From positions 186,001-250,000 of the forward strand of contig CANNFU010000005.1 in the NCBI GenBank assembly GCA_947503965.1: DNA of 64,000 nt, in the 5' to 3' direction. The notes under the pieces are model-generated. The model was not told the origin of the DNA. It ran no database searches and worked only from the letters and a program-made list of their open reading frames with translations. The stretch is from an uncultured Paracoccaceae bacterium (lineage in GTDB: Bacteria > Pseudomonadota > Alphaproteobacteria > Rhodobacterales > Rhodobacteraceae). A program made the translations under genes and the position numbers. Each line of letters opens with the position of its first letter. Positions within the stretch are counted from its first letter, which is position 1. Positions 17,976 through 25,942 of this stretch are shown in pieces.

Positions 17976-18215
17976 ATGACTAAACTTCTCAGCGCAGTAG
18001 CAATCGCACTTTTGCTGCCAGCGACCGCTTTCGCGCAGGGTGCTGGAGCACCAGCAACTTCGTCGCCTGAAACTTCGCTTGGCCCAGCTGGTGCCGGTGG
18101 TATGGGTGGCGCCGGCGTCGCTATCGCAGCGGGTGTTGCATTGATCGCTATCGTCGCGATTGCGGCCAGCGATGACGATGATGACAGCCCAAGCGGCACA
18201 TCCGGCACGAACTAG
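17976..18215 (+). CDS. Small YjbE/GfcA-like secreted Gly-rich protein
   Basis: The 79-residue protein has a clear signal peptide (residues 1-20, cleavage after AFA). A Gly/Ala/Pro/Ser-rich linker is followed by a hydrophobic segment at about 46-64 (GVAIAAGVALIAIVAIAAS) and an acidic, then Ser/Thr/Gly tail starting DDDDD. Architecture and position match YjbE/GfcA, the tiny first-gene product of the E. coli yjbEFGH and gfcABCDE operons, whose role is undefined. Here it is downstream of the export genes and enclosed by hairpins, so it may be a separate, strongly translated unit (AGGAG 7 nt before ATG). Homology is inferred from layout, not from alignment. Confidence 0.65.
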   Translation: MTKLLSAVAIALLLPATAFAQGAGAPATSSPETSLGPAGAGGMGGAGVAIAAGVALIAIVAIAASDDDDDSPSGTSGTN

Positions 18216-18281
18216 TATAGCCAGATTTGTTGAGTGGCTGGGGCGAACAACGGTTTCGCCCACATCATCTGAAATAGTGAT

Positions 18282-18314
18282 AGGGTCAGGTTTCTACCTG
18301 ACCCTTTGCTTTTT
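18282..18314 (+). terminator. Rho-independent terminator of the small YjbE-like gene
   Basis: AGGGTCAGG (18282-18290) pairs with CCTGACCCT (18297-18305), loop TTTCTA, followed by TTGCTTTTT. A second hairpin, GGGCGAA/TTCGCCC (18241-18247 and 18255-18261), lies just upstream in the same 3' region. Confidence 0.85.
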
Positions 18315-18459
18315 GACAGTAGGGCATACAACGCGCGACCCCCAGCAGCATCTTGATTCACAATGCCGGTGTGGATAAACCAGATCGGCTGCATGCTTGA
18401 CCTAGGTTGCGCGTCAAGGCAGCTTGGCTGAGGCAAATCATATACGCGGCAGGACATAC

Positions 18460-19239
18460 GTGTTTCACAAGTTAAAGACGCTTCTGGACGTGAAAGACAG
18501 GGGCAGTAAGCAGTCCCACAAAACGTTCGATACCATCATCACGCCAGAACGTAGCATGTACGCCATTGGCGATGTTCATGGCTGCAACGACAGCCTGGAT
18601 CGACTGCTGAAACAGATTGACGCTGAGGCTGCAGGTGATGAAGCTATCGTCGTGGTCGGCGATCTTGTTGATCGCGGTCCGCAATCCGCACAAGTGCTTG
18701 AACGGCTGTTTACACTGACATCAGAGGCACCTGATGACGTCATTGTGTTGATGGGCAACCATGAACGCATGATGCTGGACTTCATCGATGATCCATCGGG
18801 GGAGGGCGCACGTTGGCTGTTATTTGGTGGGCTTGATACATTAAGCAGCTTTGGGATCACCGGCGTATCAGAACGCCTGGATGCCGAAGACGCGCTTGAG
18901 ATCGCGCACGCGCTTGAGGGGGCAATGCCAGCCGATATGCTGGCCTGGTTGCGCGCGCTTCCGCTTTATTGGGCAAATGGAAACGTCTGCTGTGTCCACG
19001 CCGCGATGAATCCGGACAAGCCCTTGGCGCGACAAAGCGAGAGGACGTTGTTGTGGGGCCATGCAAAGTTTTTCAAGCAGCACAGGGCCGATGCGCTTTG
19101 CGTGGTGCATGGACATACCATCGTATCTCAACCGTCTGTCTTATCCGGGCGCATCGCCATCGACACTGGCGCCTATAAGGGCGGACGCCTGAGTGCGGCG
19201 CGATTGGACATGGGGTCTTGTCGATTTCTGCAGGCCTGA
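18460..19239 (+). CDS. PPP-family metallophosphoesterase (Ser/Thr phosphatase-like)
   Basis: This protein of 259 residues from GTG 18460 carries the three metal-binding signatures of the PPP superfamily in order: GDVHGC (about residue 37), GDLVDRG (about 67) and GNHE (about 99). Two later His motifs, VHAAMN and VHGHT (about 189 and 217), complete the dinuclear site. It is short and single-domain, as in bacterial PrpE/ApaH-like phosphatases. GTG 18460 has AGGA 5 nt upstream; an in-frame TTG at 18424 would add 12 residues. It lies between the small secreted protein and the convergent capD-like gene, so it may act on a phosphoprotein or nucleotide in exopolysaccharide control, but this is inference. 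Confidence 0.82.
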   Translation: MFHKLKTLLDVKDRGSKQSHKTFDTIITPERSMYAIGDVHGCNDSLDRLLKQIDAEAAGDEAIVVVGDLVDRGPQSAQVLERLFTLTSEAPDDVIVLMGNHERMMLDFIDDPSGEGARWLLFGGLDTLSSFGITGVSERLDAEDALEIAHALEGAMPADMLAWLRALPLYWANGNVCCVHAAMNPDKPLARQSERTLLWGHAKFFKQHRADALCVVHGHTIVSQPSVLSGRIAIDTGAYKGGRLSAARLDMGSCRFLQA

Positions 19240-19255
19240 AGGTAAAATCTAAAAC

Positions 19256-21136
19256 CTACGCGCTGACACTTTGGTTTTCCTTTGGAGCGTACCCATCAAC
19301 GCATTTTTCGATCAGCGATTTCAGGCGTGACGCCGATGCGCCTGCGATACAGACCTGCAGCTCTTTCAGCATGGCTGCCACTTCGATCTCGCTCAACGAT
19401 GTTTCGTTGGCACGCAGAATTTTCGGATGTGGCGTATCGCGCAGGCTGTCATCATTGATCAGCAATTCTTCGTACAGTTTTTCGCCGGGACGCAACCCGG
19501 TGATTTCAACCGCGATATCACCTTTGCCTGTTTCAGCGTCTTTGGGCTGTCGACCAGACAGCCTGATCATCTTGTAGGCGATATCAATGATCCGCTGTGG
19601 TTTGCCCATATCAAGCACGAAGACATCGCCGCCCTCTGCATAGGCACCGGCCAAAAGAACAAGGCGCGACGCCTCCGGAATAGTCATGAAAAACCGCGTG
19701 ACGTCTGGGTGGGTCACTGTAACGGGGCCGCCTCGTTCGATCTGCTTCTGAAATAGCGGGATCACCGACCCCGAAGAGCCCAGCACATTACCGAAACGGA
19801 CCATGGCGAATTTTGTTTTGCTGCTCCGGGTTTGGCGATCCTGAATAACAAGCTCTGCCATACGTTTTGTTGCACCCATTGTGCTGGTCGGGCGCACCGC
19901 CTTGTCCGTGGAAATCAGAATAAAGCGCTCAATTCCGGCCGCCTCGGCGGCATCCGCGACGATTTGCGTTCCCAGAACATTGTTCCGCGCGCCTTCCAGC
20001 GGATTAGCCTCGACAAGGGGCACATGTTTATATGCGGCCGCATGCAAAATGATCTGCACACCTGTCTCGGCAATGACTTCTGCGACACGATCAGCGTTGA
20101 TAACGGACCCAAGACGGGTGGTCACATCAATGCGCGCTGACGCTGCAAGTGCGCGCAGTTCAGCATCGATGGAATAAAGCGCGAACTCGCATTGATCAAA
20201 AAGCACGATGCGGGCGGGCCGACACTCGACCAGTTGCCGGCACAGCTCGGACCCGATGGATCCACCTGCGCCCGTGACCATCACGACACGACCGGCATAG
20301 GTGTCCGCAATTTCGGGGGTGTCGAGATCCACCTTGTCCCGCCCCAATAGCCGGTCTGGTGATACGGGCTGTAGGCTCGACAGCAGCCCTTTGCCGCTGA
20401 TCAGGTCGACATAAGACGGCAGAACCTGAACCTGAATGTCTTGACTGTGGAGACGTTCGATCAGTTCATCACGACGGTCCTGACGAACGGACGGCATAGC
20501 CAGCAGGGTTTTTTTCACCCTGTATTTTGTCATCTGTTCGCGCAATTTGTGCGGCGACAATACCGGCAGTCCGGCAACAACAAGACCGTGCAGATTGGCG
20601 TTGTCATCGACAAAGAAGACCGGTCGCATTTCGCTGGATCGCAAAAGCGCCGCCGCAAGCTGAATGCCGGCAGCACCTGCACCATATATGGCGATCGATT
20701 CACGGCTGGCTTCCCGGCCGTCAAAAGACAGCAGAATCCTCAGGGCAAGGATGCGGGCGCCGATCGCCATAAGGAAGAACAGCGCGCCAAAAATCAGCGG
20801 AACTGAACGAGGCGCGGGCACTTGCATCAGAAAGCTCGCTGCCATGGCCGCAAGCGCCAATGACGCCGCCGCAGCACCGATACGCTGTATCGCGTTGCTT
20901 TCAAACGCCATCAGCTTGATCTGTGGTAATCTGAAAAAGATGATAATGAGCGGCCCGATGACCGCCATCGCAAAAAACAGCGGCCATGCAGCCGCGAAAG
21001 CGATCTCATATTGAAAGCTGCCGTAACGTAGGGCGCAAGCCAGCGCGAGTGATATCATCACGGCTGCCAAGTCACTGGCAAAGAATACGAAACGCTTGCT
21101 ATCACGTGACAGGTTGTTGAGTTTTTCAACAATCAT
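19256..21136 (-). CDS. Membrane-anchored nucleotide-sugar 4,6-dehydratase (CapD/WbpM/PglF type)
   Basis: The 626-residue protein has four N-terminal membrane helices (to about residue 130). A CoA-binding-like Rossmann domain follows (GAGAAGIQLAAAL, about 150). The catalytic extended-SDR domain has GAGGSIGSEL at about 288-297. The usual Tyr of YxxxK is replaced by Met in TSTMGATK, which is the SMK catalytic arrangement typical of UDP-GlcNAc 4,6-dehydratases of this family. The product is a 4-keto-6-deoxy sugar used in surface polysaccharides. ATG 21136 has GAGGG 9 nt upstream; the TTG at 21145 is too close to it. It is divergent from the wzc-like gene. Confidence 0.9.
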   Translation of the reverse strand: MIVEKLNNLSRDSKRFVFFASDLAAVMISLALACALRYGSFQYEIAFAAAWPLFFAMAVIGPLIIIFFRLPQIKLMAFESNAIQRIGAAAASLALAAMAASFLMQVPAPRSVPLIFGALFFLMAIGARILALRILLSFDGREASRESIAIYGAGAAGIQLAAALLRSSEMRPVFFVDDNANLHGLVVAGLPVLSPHKLREQMTKYRVKKTLLAMPSVRQDRRDELIERLHSQDIQVQVLPSYVDLISGKGLLSSLQPVSPDRLLGRDKVDLDTPEIADTYAGRVVMVTGAGGSIGSELCRQLVECRPARIVLFDQCEFALYSIDAELRALAASARIDVTTRLGSVINADRVAEVIAETGVQIILHAAAYKHVPLVEANPLEGARNNVLGTQIVADAAEAAGIERFILISTDKAVRPTSTMGATKRMAELVIQDRQTRSSKTKFAMVRFGNVLGSSGSVIPLFQKQIERGGPVTVTHPDVTRFFMTIPEASRLVLLAGAYAEGGDVFVLDMGKPQRIIDIAYKMIRLSGRQPKDAETGKGDIAVEITGLRPGEKLYEELLINDDSLRDTPHPKILRANETSLSEIEVAAMLKELQVCIAGASASRLKSLIEKCVDGYAPKENQSVSA

Positions 21137-21326
21137 AGCCCGCAACCCTCAGTTGTTCATCACTTGACCGATACGGCGTATGCGCCGTTAACGCAACCAG
21201 AACTTCGCCATGTAGGCCTGTTCGCTCTTATTTGCACATTCCGCGCACGCTCCATTTGTAACATTGTATTTCTATCCTCTGTATGACAGGTACATGCAAC
21301 GCTCTGTACAACGCATAGATTGAAGT

Positions 21327-23456
21327 ATGACCAGTCTCTCACACCCGCCGCGTGCGGCGCACAAGTTACCCGAAAACGATGACGAGATTAATCTGGGTCA
21401 ACTGCTTGGCACGTTATGGCGGGGCAAACTACGCATCCTGCTGGCAGGTTTGTTCGCGCTTTGCCTGGGTGTTTGGTATGCGTTTTTCCTTGCAACGCCG
21501 GTATACACAGCCGGAGCTGCGGTCGCGCTTGAAAGCCGTGAACAGCAGGTCATGGACATTGAAAGCGTTGTCACTGGTCTTTCGGGGGATCAGGCCACGG
21601 TCAATACCGAAGTCGAGGTCATTCGGTCGCGCGAGCTGATCAAACGTGTCGTGCTTGATCTTGGTCTCATAAACGACCCGGAATTCAATGCGACCCTTCG
21701 CGAACCGCCGCTTATCTCTGTCGGTCAAGTGGTCGGTTTGATCCGCGATCTTATGCCCGGATCCGGTGTCGAGGCGCGCGCGCCCTCCGAACAGTCCACA
21801 CTGGACGCGGTGGTTGATGCGGTGCTGGAACGGCTGCAGGTATCCAACATCCGTCAAAGCTATGTTTTCTTGATCCGGATAACGACAGAAGACCCGGTGA
21901 AGTCGGCGCAGATCGCCGACCGGCTCGCAGAACTTTATATTGACGATCAGGTCAGGGTTAAGCTGGAGAAGACCGAACAGGCGACCACCTGGCTGGGCGA
22001 GCGTGTCGCCGAACTCCAGATTGAGCTGGAACAAGCCGAAGAAACGCTCAAAAGCTTTAGTACAAACACGGATCTTGTCAGCCCCGAAGGGCTTGTTGCG
22101 CTGAACCGGCAGCTCAAGGAATTGCGCGAACGTCGCGATATGCTGCAGCAGCAGAACCGTGTCCTGAGCAGTCGGCAGACAGCGCTTGAGGCTGCAGATG
22201 AAAACGGATCACGTGAGCAAGTCGCCGTTCTGGCGCAAGATGATGTTCTGACCGGCATTCTCGAACAGCTTGATAGAGGCGACAGCGCTGCCGAGCAGCG
22301 CTTTGACAACCGGGCGAACCTTATACTGGCCCAGATGGCCGATACGATTACCCGTAATGAACGCCAAGTACTCGCGCTCGAAGTCTCGATTACCGAAGTC
22401 ACAGAGCGGATTGATAGGCAGTCTGATGAGCTTGTGCAGTTGCAACAATTACAGCGCGAGTCAGAAGCAAGCCGTCTTATATACGAGGCCTTTCTTGCGC
22501 GACTCAAGGAAACCAGCATCCAGCAGGGTATCCAGCAAGCCGACAGTCGCATCCTGAGCGAGGCCGTCGTTCCGTTGCAACCCTCTGCGCCACGCAAGAT
22601 GTCCATCCTTGCAATTTCGATGATGTTGGGGCTGATGGCCGGTGCCGCTTATGTACTGGCGCGCGAGATGGCCCAGAATACCTTCCGCGTGGCCGAAGAT
22701 CTTGAGGCGCGCACAGGCTATGCCGTTCTGGGGCAGATCCCGGCGATCCCGATCCGCAAACGGTCGGGCATGTTGAAATACGTTGCAGAAAAGCCGAATT
22801 CGGCGGCCTCTGAATCGGTGCGAAATCTGCGGACATCGGTGCTTTTGGCCAATCTTGACCGTCAGCCGCAGATCATCATGCTCACCTCGTCAGTCCCCGG
22901 TGAGGGCAAAACAACATTGTCGATTTCGCTGGCGCATAATTTTGCGTCCATGGGTGAAAAGGTGCTGCTGATCGAAGGTGATATTCGGCGCCTTGTGTTT
23001 CGTGAGTATTTCGAGATCAAATCAAAGGATGGTCTGCTGGCCGTACTGTCAGGGACCGCCAAGCTGGAGGATGCCGTTTCTTTTAACGAACAGCTTGGCG
23101 CGGACGTGCTGATGGGCGAAAAATCATCGGTGAATGCCGCGGACGTCTTTTCATCCAAGCGGTTTGCGGACTTGCTGAAAGAGCTACGGCAGAAATACGA
23201 CCGCATTATCATCGACACGCCGCCTGTTCTGGCGGTGCCGGACGCACGTGTCATCGGGCAGTCGGTCGATACGATCATCTATGCGGTAAAGTGGGACAGC
23301 ACGACGCACCGTCAGGTTATAGAAGGTATCAAATCGCTGGAGTCGGTTAATCTGCGCATCACAGGGTTGACCCTGGGTCAAATCGATAAGCGCGGGATGA
23401 AGCGTTATGGCTATGGTGCCGACTACGGCAATTACCAAGGCTATTACGAAAACTAG
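21327..23456 (+). CDS. Wzc/ExoP-type polysaccharide co-polymerase and tyrosine autokinase
   Basis: This 709-residue inner-membrane protein combines a Wzz-like chain-length domain with a BY-kinase. Helix 1 is at about 34-56 and helix 2 at about 430-450, with a long periplasmic coiled coil between them. The cytoplasmic kinase has Walker A SSVPGEGKTT (about 520-529), Walker B RIIIDTPP, and a C-terminal Tyr cluster (YGYGADYGNYQGYYEN) for autophosphorylation. The Walker A' motif reads LLIEGDIRR, with Glu where Asp is usual. It would control chain length and export together with the Wza-like lipoprotein. No good ribosome-binding site is visible before the ATG, only GAAG 3 nt upstream. A bidirectional terminator follows. 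Confidence 0.93.
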   Translation: MTSLSHPPRAAHKLPENDDEINLGQLLGTLWRGKLRILLAGLFALCLGVWYAFFLATPVYTAGAAVALESREQQVMDIESVVTGLSGDQATVNTEVEVIRSRELIKRVVLDLGLINDPEFNATLREPPLISVGQVVGLIRDLMPGSGVEARAPSEQSTLDAVVDAVLERLQVSNIRQSYVFLIRITTEDPVKSAQIADRLAELYIDDQVRVKLEKTEQATTWLGERVAELQIELEQAEETLKSFSTNTDLVSPEGLVALNRQLKELRERRDMLQQQNRVLSSRQTALEAADENGSREQVAVLAQDDVLTGILEQLDRGDSAAEQRFDNRANLILAQMADTITRNERQVLALEVSITEVTERIDRQSDELVQLQQLQRESEASRLIYEAFLARLKETSIQQGIQQADSRILSEAVVPLQPSAPRKMSILAISMMLGLMAGAAYVLAREMAQNTFRVAEDLEARTGYAVLGQIPAIPIRKRSGMLKYVAEKPNSAASESVRNLRTSVLLANLDRQPQIIMLTSSVPGEGKTTLSISLAHNFASMGEKVLLIEGDIRRLVFREYFEIKSKDGLLAVLSGTAKLEDAVSFNEQLGADVLMGEKSSVNAADVFSSKRFADLLKELRQKYDRIIIDTPPVLAVPDARVIGQSVDTIIYAVKWDSTTHRQVIEGIKSLESVNLRITGLTLGQIDKRGMKRYGYGADYGNYQGYYEN

Positions 23457-23469
23457 GGGGTTATCTTAC

Positions 23470-23502
23470 GCCAAAAAACCACCAATTGTCTGGTTTTTTG
23501 GC
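23470..23502. terminator. Bidirectional terminator between the kinase gene and tRNA-Asn
   Basis: GCCAAAAAACCA (23470-23481) pairs perfectly over 12 bp with TGGTTTTTTGGC (23491-23502). Runs of six A and six T give U-tracts in both directions. On the minus strand the stem begins with the encoded CCA end of tRNA-Asn. Confidence 0.85.
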
Positions 23503-23573
23503 TCCGGCGGTAGGGATCGAACCTACGACCAATTGATTAACAGTCAACTGCTCTACCGCTGAGCTACGCCGGA
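23499..23573 (-). tRNA. tRNA-Asn (anticodon GTT)
   Basis: On the minus strand the acceptor TCCGGCG pairs with CGCCGGA, followed by discriminator G and encoded CCA (23501-23499). The anticodon loop CTGTTAA gives GTT. T-loop GGTTCGATCC is normal. It marks the right border of the exopolysaccharide region. Confidence 0.97.
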
Positions 23574-23632
23574 ACACGAAGGGCCGTATAGCAATGAGAT
23601 TCCGCCCCGTCCAGAGGGTTTCGGGCAGATTC

Positions 23633-24562
23633 TCACATTCCTTTGACATCCGTTTTTGAACCGGCCTCCAGAAAGAATTCTGCCGTTACGGAAAGTGCCG
23701 GGTTTGCACCTATGATGCCGCGACCTGCCAAATCAACCAGATGTGCAAATACATTCCGCTCAGCCGCCGGCAAGAGCGGGGGCACGATATCCGTATAAAC
23801 CTGTCGGGTCAGGGCAGGGACCGCCATCGCCCCGTTTCGCAATACGTCCAGTATCTGTGCCTCGCGCGATTTGCGGTGCGCAATCAACCACTCAAGACGG
23901 TGCGAAGGCGTCTTGATCGGAGGGCCATGTGCCGGGAAATACCGCGCCGCCGGGATCTGTTGCAGCCGGGTGCAAGAGCGCATGAAATCGGTCAAATCAC
24001 CATCCGGCGGCGAGACCAGCGAACTGGCCCAGCCCATGACGTGATCCCCGGTAAAGATCGTGTCATTCCACTGAAAACATAAGTGATTGCCAATATGGCC
24101 GGGCGTATGCAGCGCGCGCATCCGCCCCCAGCCGCCGGTGATCACTTCATCATCCGTTAGGCAGCGATCTGGTTCAAAATCCGGGTCGATGCCTTCGCCG
24201 CCTCCGGTCAGCCCCTGCGCCGCAAGCTGTGTCATGACCGCGCTGCGCCCCGCGCCACTGTCACCAAAGGCCAGAACCGGCGCGCCAACTGCATCGGCCA
24301 ATGGACGGGCAAGTGGCGAATGATCCAGATGGCTGTGGGTCAGAAGGATATGTTCAACCTTGCGCCCGGAAATCGCCGCCAACAGCGCGTCAAGATGCGC
24401 CGCATCCTGCGGGCCGGGATCAATGACCGCGAGTGTGGTATCACCGACTAAATATGTATTGGTGCCCCAGAACGTCATCGGTGACGGGTTCGGGGCCAGA
24501 ACGCAATGCAGATCGAGGGCGAGCGGGACCGGCACCCCCACCGGATAAGCAGCATCTGTCAT
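23633..24562 (-). CDS. MBL-fold metallohydrolase (LACTB2-like)
   Basis: This is a 309-residue metallo-beta-lactamase-fold protein. The zinc motif HSHLDH is at about residues 76-81, later ligands are in HTPGHIGNHL (about 155) and FTGDHVMG (about 172), and FPAHGPP (about 211) gives the last His. A C-terminal winged-helix-like region (RKSREAQILDVL and beyond) places it near the LACTB2/RNase-like subgroup rather than beta-lactamases or glyoxalase II. The ATG has AGGAAG 8 nt upstream. It is divergent from a histidine kinase gene with only 44 bp between the starts. The substrate is not known. Confidence 0.85.
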   Translation of the reverse strand: MTDAAYPVGVPVPLALDLHCVLAPNPSPMTFWGTNTYLVGDTTLAVIDPGPQDAAHLDALLAAISGRKVEHILLTHSHLDHSPLARPLADAVGAPVLAFGDSGAGRSAVMTQLAAQGLTGGGEGIDPDFEPDRCLTDDEVITGGWGRMRALHTPGHIGNHLCFQWNDTIFTGDHVMGWASSLVSPPDGDLTDFMRSCTRLQQIPAARYFPAHGPPIKTPSHRLEWLIAHRKSREAQILDVLRNGAMAVPALTRQVYTDIVPPLLPAAERNVFAHLVDLAGRGIIGANPALSVTAEFFLEAGSKTDVKGM

Positions 24563-24606
24563 GATCGTGGCTTCCTGTTTCGGCGCAGGCCCGCTAGCCT
24601 GCTGAT

Positions 24607-25926
24607 ATGTTCTTTGGATGGCTCAAAAACTATATGCCACGCGGCATCTATGCGCGCGCCGCGCTGATCCTGATATTGCCGGTGATCCTGTTGCAATTGC
24701 TTGTCTCTGTGGTCTTTATTCAGCGCCACTTTGACGGGGTGACACGGCTGATGACAAGTGCGGTCAGCATCGATCTGCGCTTTATCATCGACACCGCGAA
24801 TGACGCGCCCGACCTGCAAACCGCCCTGCAAGAGATCGCGCGCATTGATGCGCCGCTCGAAATCCGGACAACGTTGCCGGCGCCGGATGTTGCCCCGGCT
24901 GATATCCGGCCCTTGATCGATCTGACCGGCGGTAGCGTCATCCGCAACATGCGCACAGGTATTGCGGATGTCTTGGCCATTTCACTTGAAGACCGGCGCA
25001 GGGTCGTGATCTGGGTCGAGACGCGGCACGGGCCGCTCAAGATGGATTTTTCACGCAGGCGCGTCTCGGCCTCCAATCCGCATCAGCTTTTGGTGATCAT
25101 GGTGGTGATGGGCGCGCTGATGACTGCAGTGGCTTATATCTTTCTGCGCAACCAATTGCGGCCGATCAAACGGATGGCTGCCGCCGCTGCGGATTACGGC
25201 AAAGGGCGGATTACGCGGTTCACACCCACCGGCGCGGTCGAGGTGCGGGCGGCAGGCATGGCCTTTCTGGATATGCGCAACCGGCTTGAACGGCAGGCGC
25301 AAAGCCGGACGCTGATGTTGTCAGGCGTCAGCCATGACCTGCGCACGCCGCTTACCCGTTTGCGGCTTGGTCTGTCGATGATGGACGAAGACGAGGTCGC
25401 ACCGCTGATCCGCGACGTTGATGACATGCAACGCCTGCTAGACGGATTCCTCGACTTTGCGCGCAGTGACGCGAACGATAGCCTTGAAAAGGTCGTCCCG
25501 GCCGAGCTGGTCGAGGCCGTGCTGAACGACGCGCATCGGACCGGCCAAGCTGTCACACTGGGCGGCATTGAAGGGCCCCGCGAAGAAATCAGCATGCGAC
25601 CACTGGCGCTGCGTCGCGCGCTGGATAATCTGATCAACAACGCCCTGCGCTACGGCACAAAGGCCGAGATCGGTGTCAGCGTGACCGAACGCGCGGTGCG
25701 GTTCTGGGTCGAAGATGACGGGCCGGGCATTCCGGCTGATCAGCGTGAAGACGCAATCAGCCCGTTTGTCCGGCTTGACCCCGCGCGCAATCAGGACATG
25801 GGCAGCGGGGTGGGGTTGGGGCTGTCAATCGTGGCAGATGTTGCGCGGACCCATGGTGGGGTCTTGCGGCTGGGAGACAGCGAAAAACTCGGCGGGTTGA
25901 TGGCCGAATTGGTGCTGGGACGTTAA
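24607..25926 (+). CDS. EnvZ-like sensor histidine kinase, no adjacent response regulator
   Basis: This 439-residue membrane kinase has helix 1 at about 17-38 and a periplasmic loop of about 115 residues. Helix 2 is at about 158-178 and a HAMP region at about 179-232. The phosphoacceptor box SHDLRTPLTR is at about 240-249 and an HATPase domain follows, with LINNALRYG, the ATP lid DDGPGIP, and GVGLGLSIV near 402. The overall shape is that of OmpR/EnvZ-class sensors. No response-regulator gene lies next to it: the 5' neighbour is the divergent MBL hydrolase and the 3' neighbour a convergent flavin oxidoreductase. Its signal and partner are unknown. Confidence 0.9.
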   Translation: MFFGWLKNYMPRGIYARAALILILPVILLQLLVSVVFIQRHFDGVTRLMTSAVSIDLRFIIDTANDAPDLQTALQEIARIDAPLEIRTTLPAPDVAPADIRPLIDLTGGSVIRNMRTGIADVLAISLEDRRRVVIWVETRHGPLKMDFSRRRVSASNPHQLLVIMVVMGALMTAVAYIFLRNQLRPIKRMAAAAADYGKGRITRFTPTGAVEVRAAGMAFLDMRNRLERQAQSRTLMLSGVSHDLRTPLTRLRLGLSMMDEDEVAPLIRDVDDMQRLLDGFLDFARSDANDSLEKVVPAELVEAVLNDAHRTGQAVTLGGIEGPREEISMRPLALRRALDNLINNALRYGTKAEIGVSVTERAVRFWVEDDGPGIPADQREDAISPFVRLDPARNQDMGSGVGLGLSIVADVARTHGGVLRLGDSEKLGGLMAELVLGR

Positions 25927-25942
25927 TGACGGACGCAAGCTG

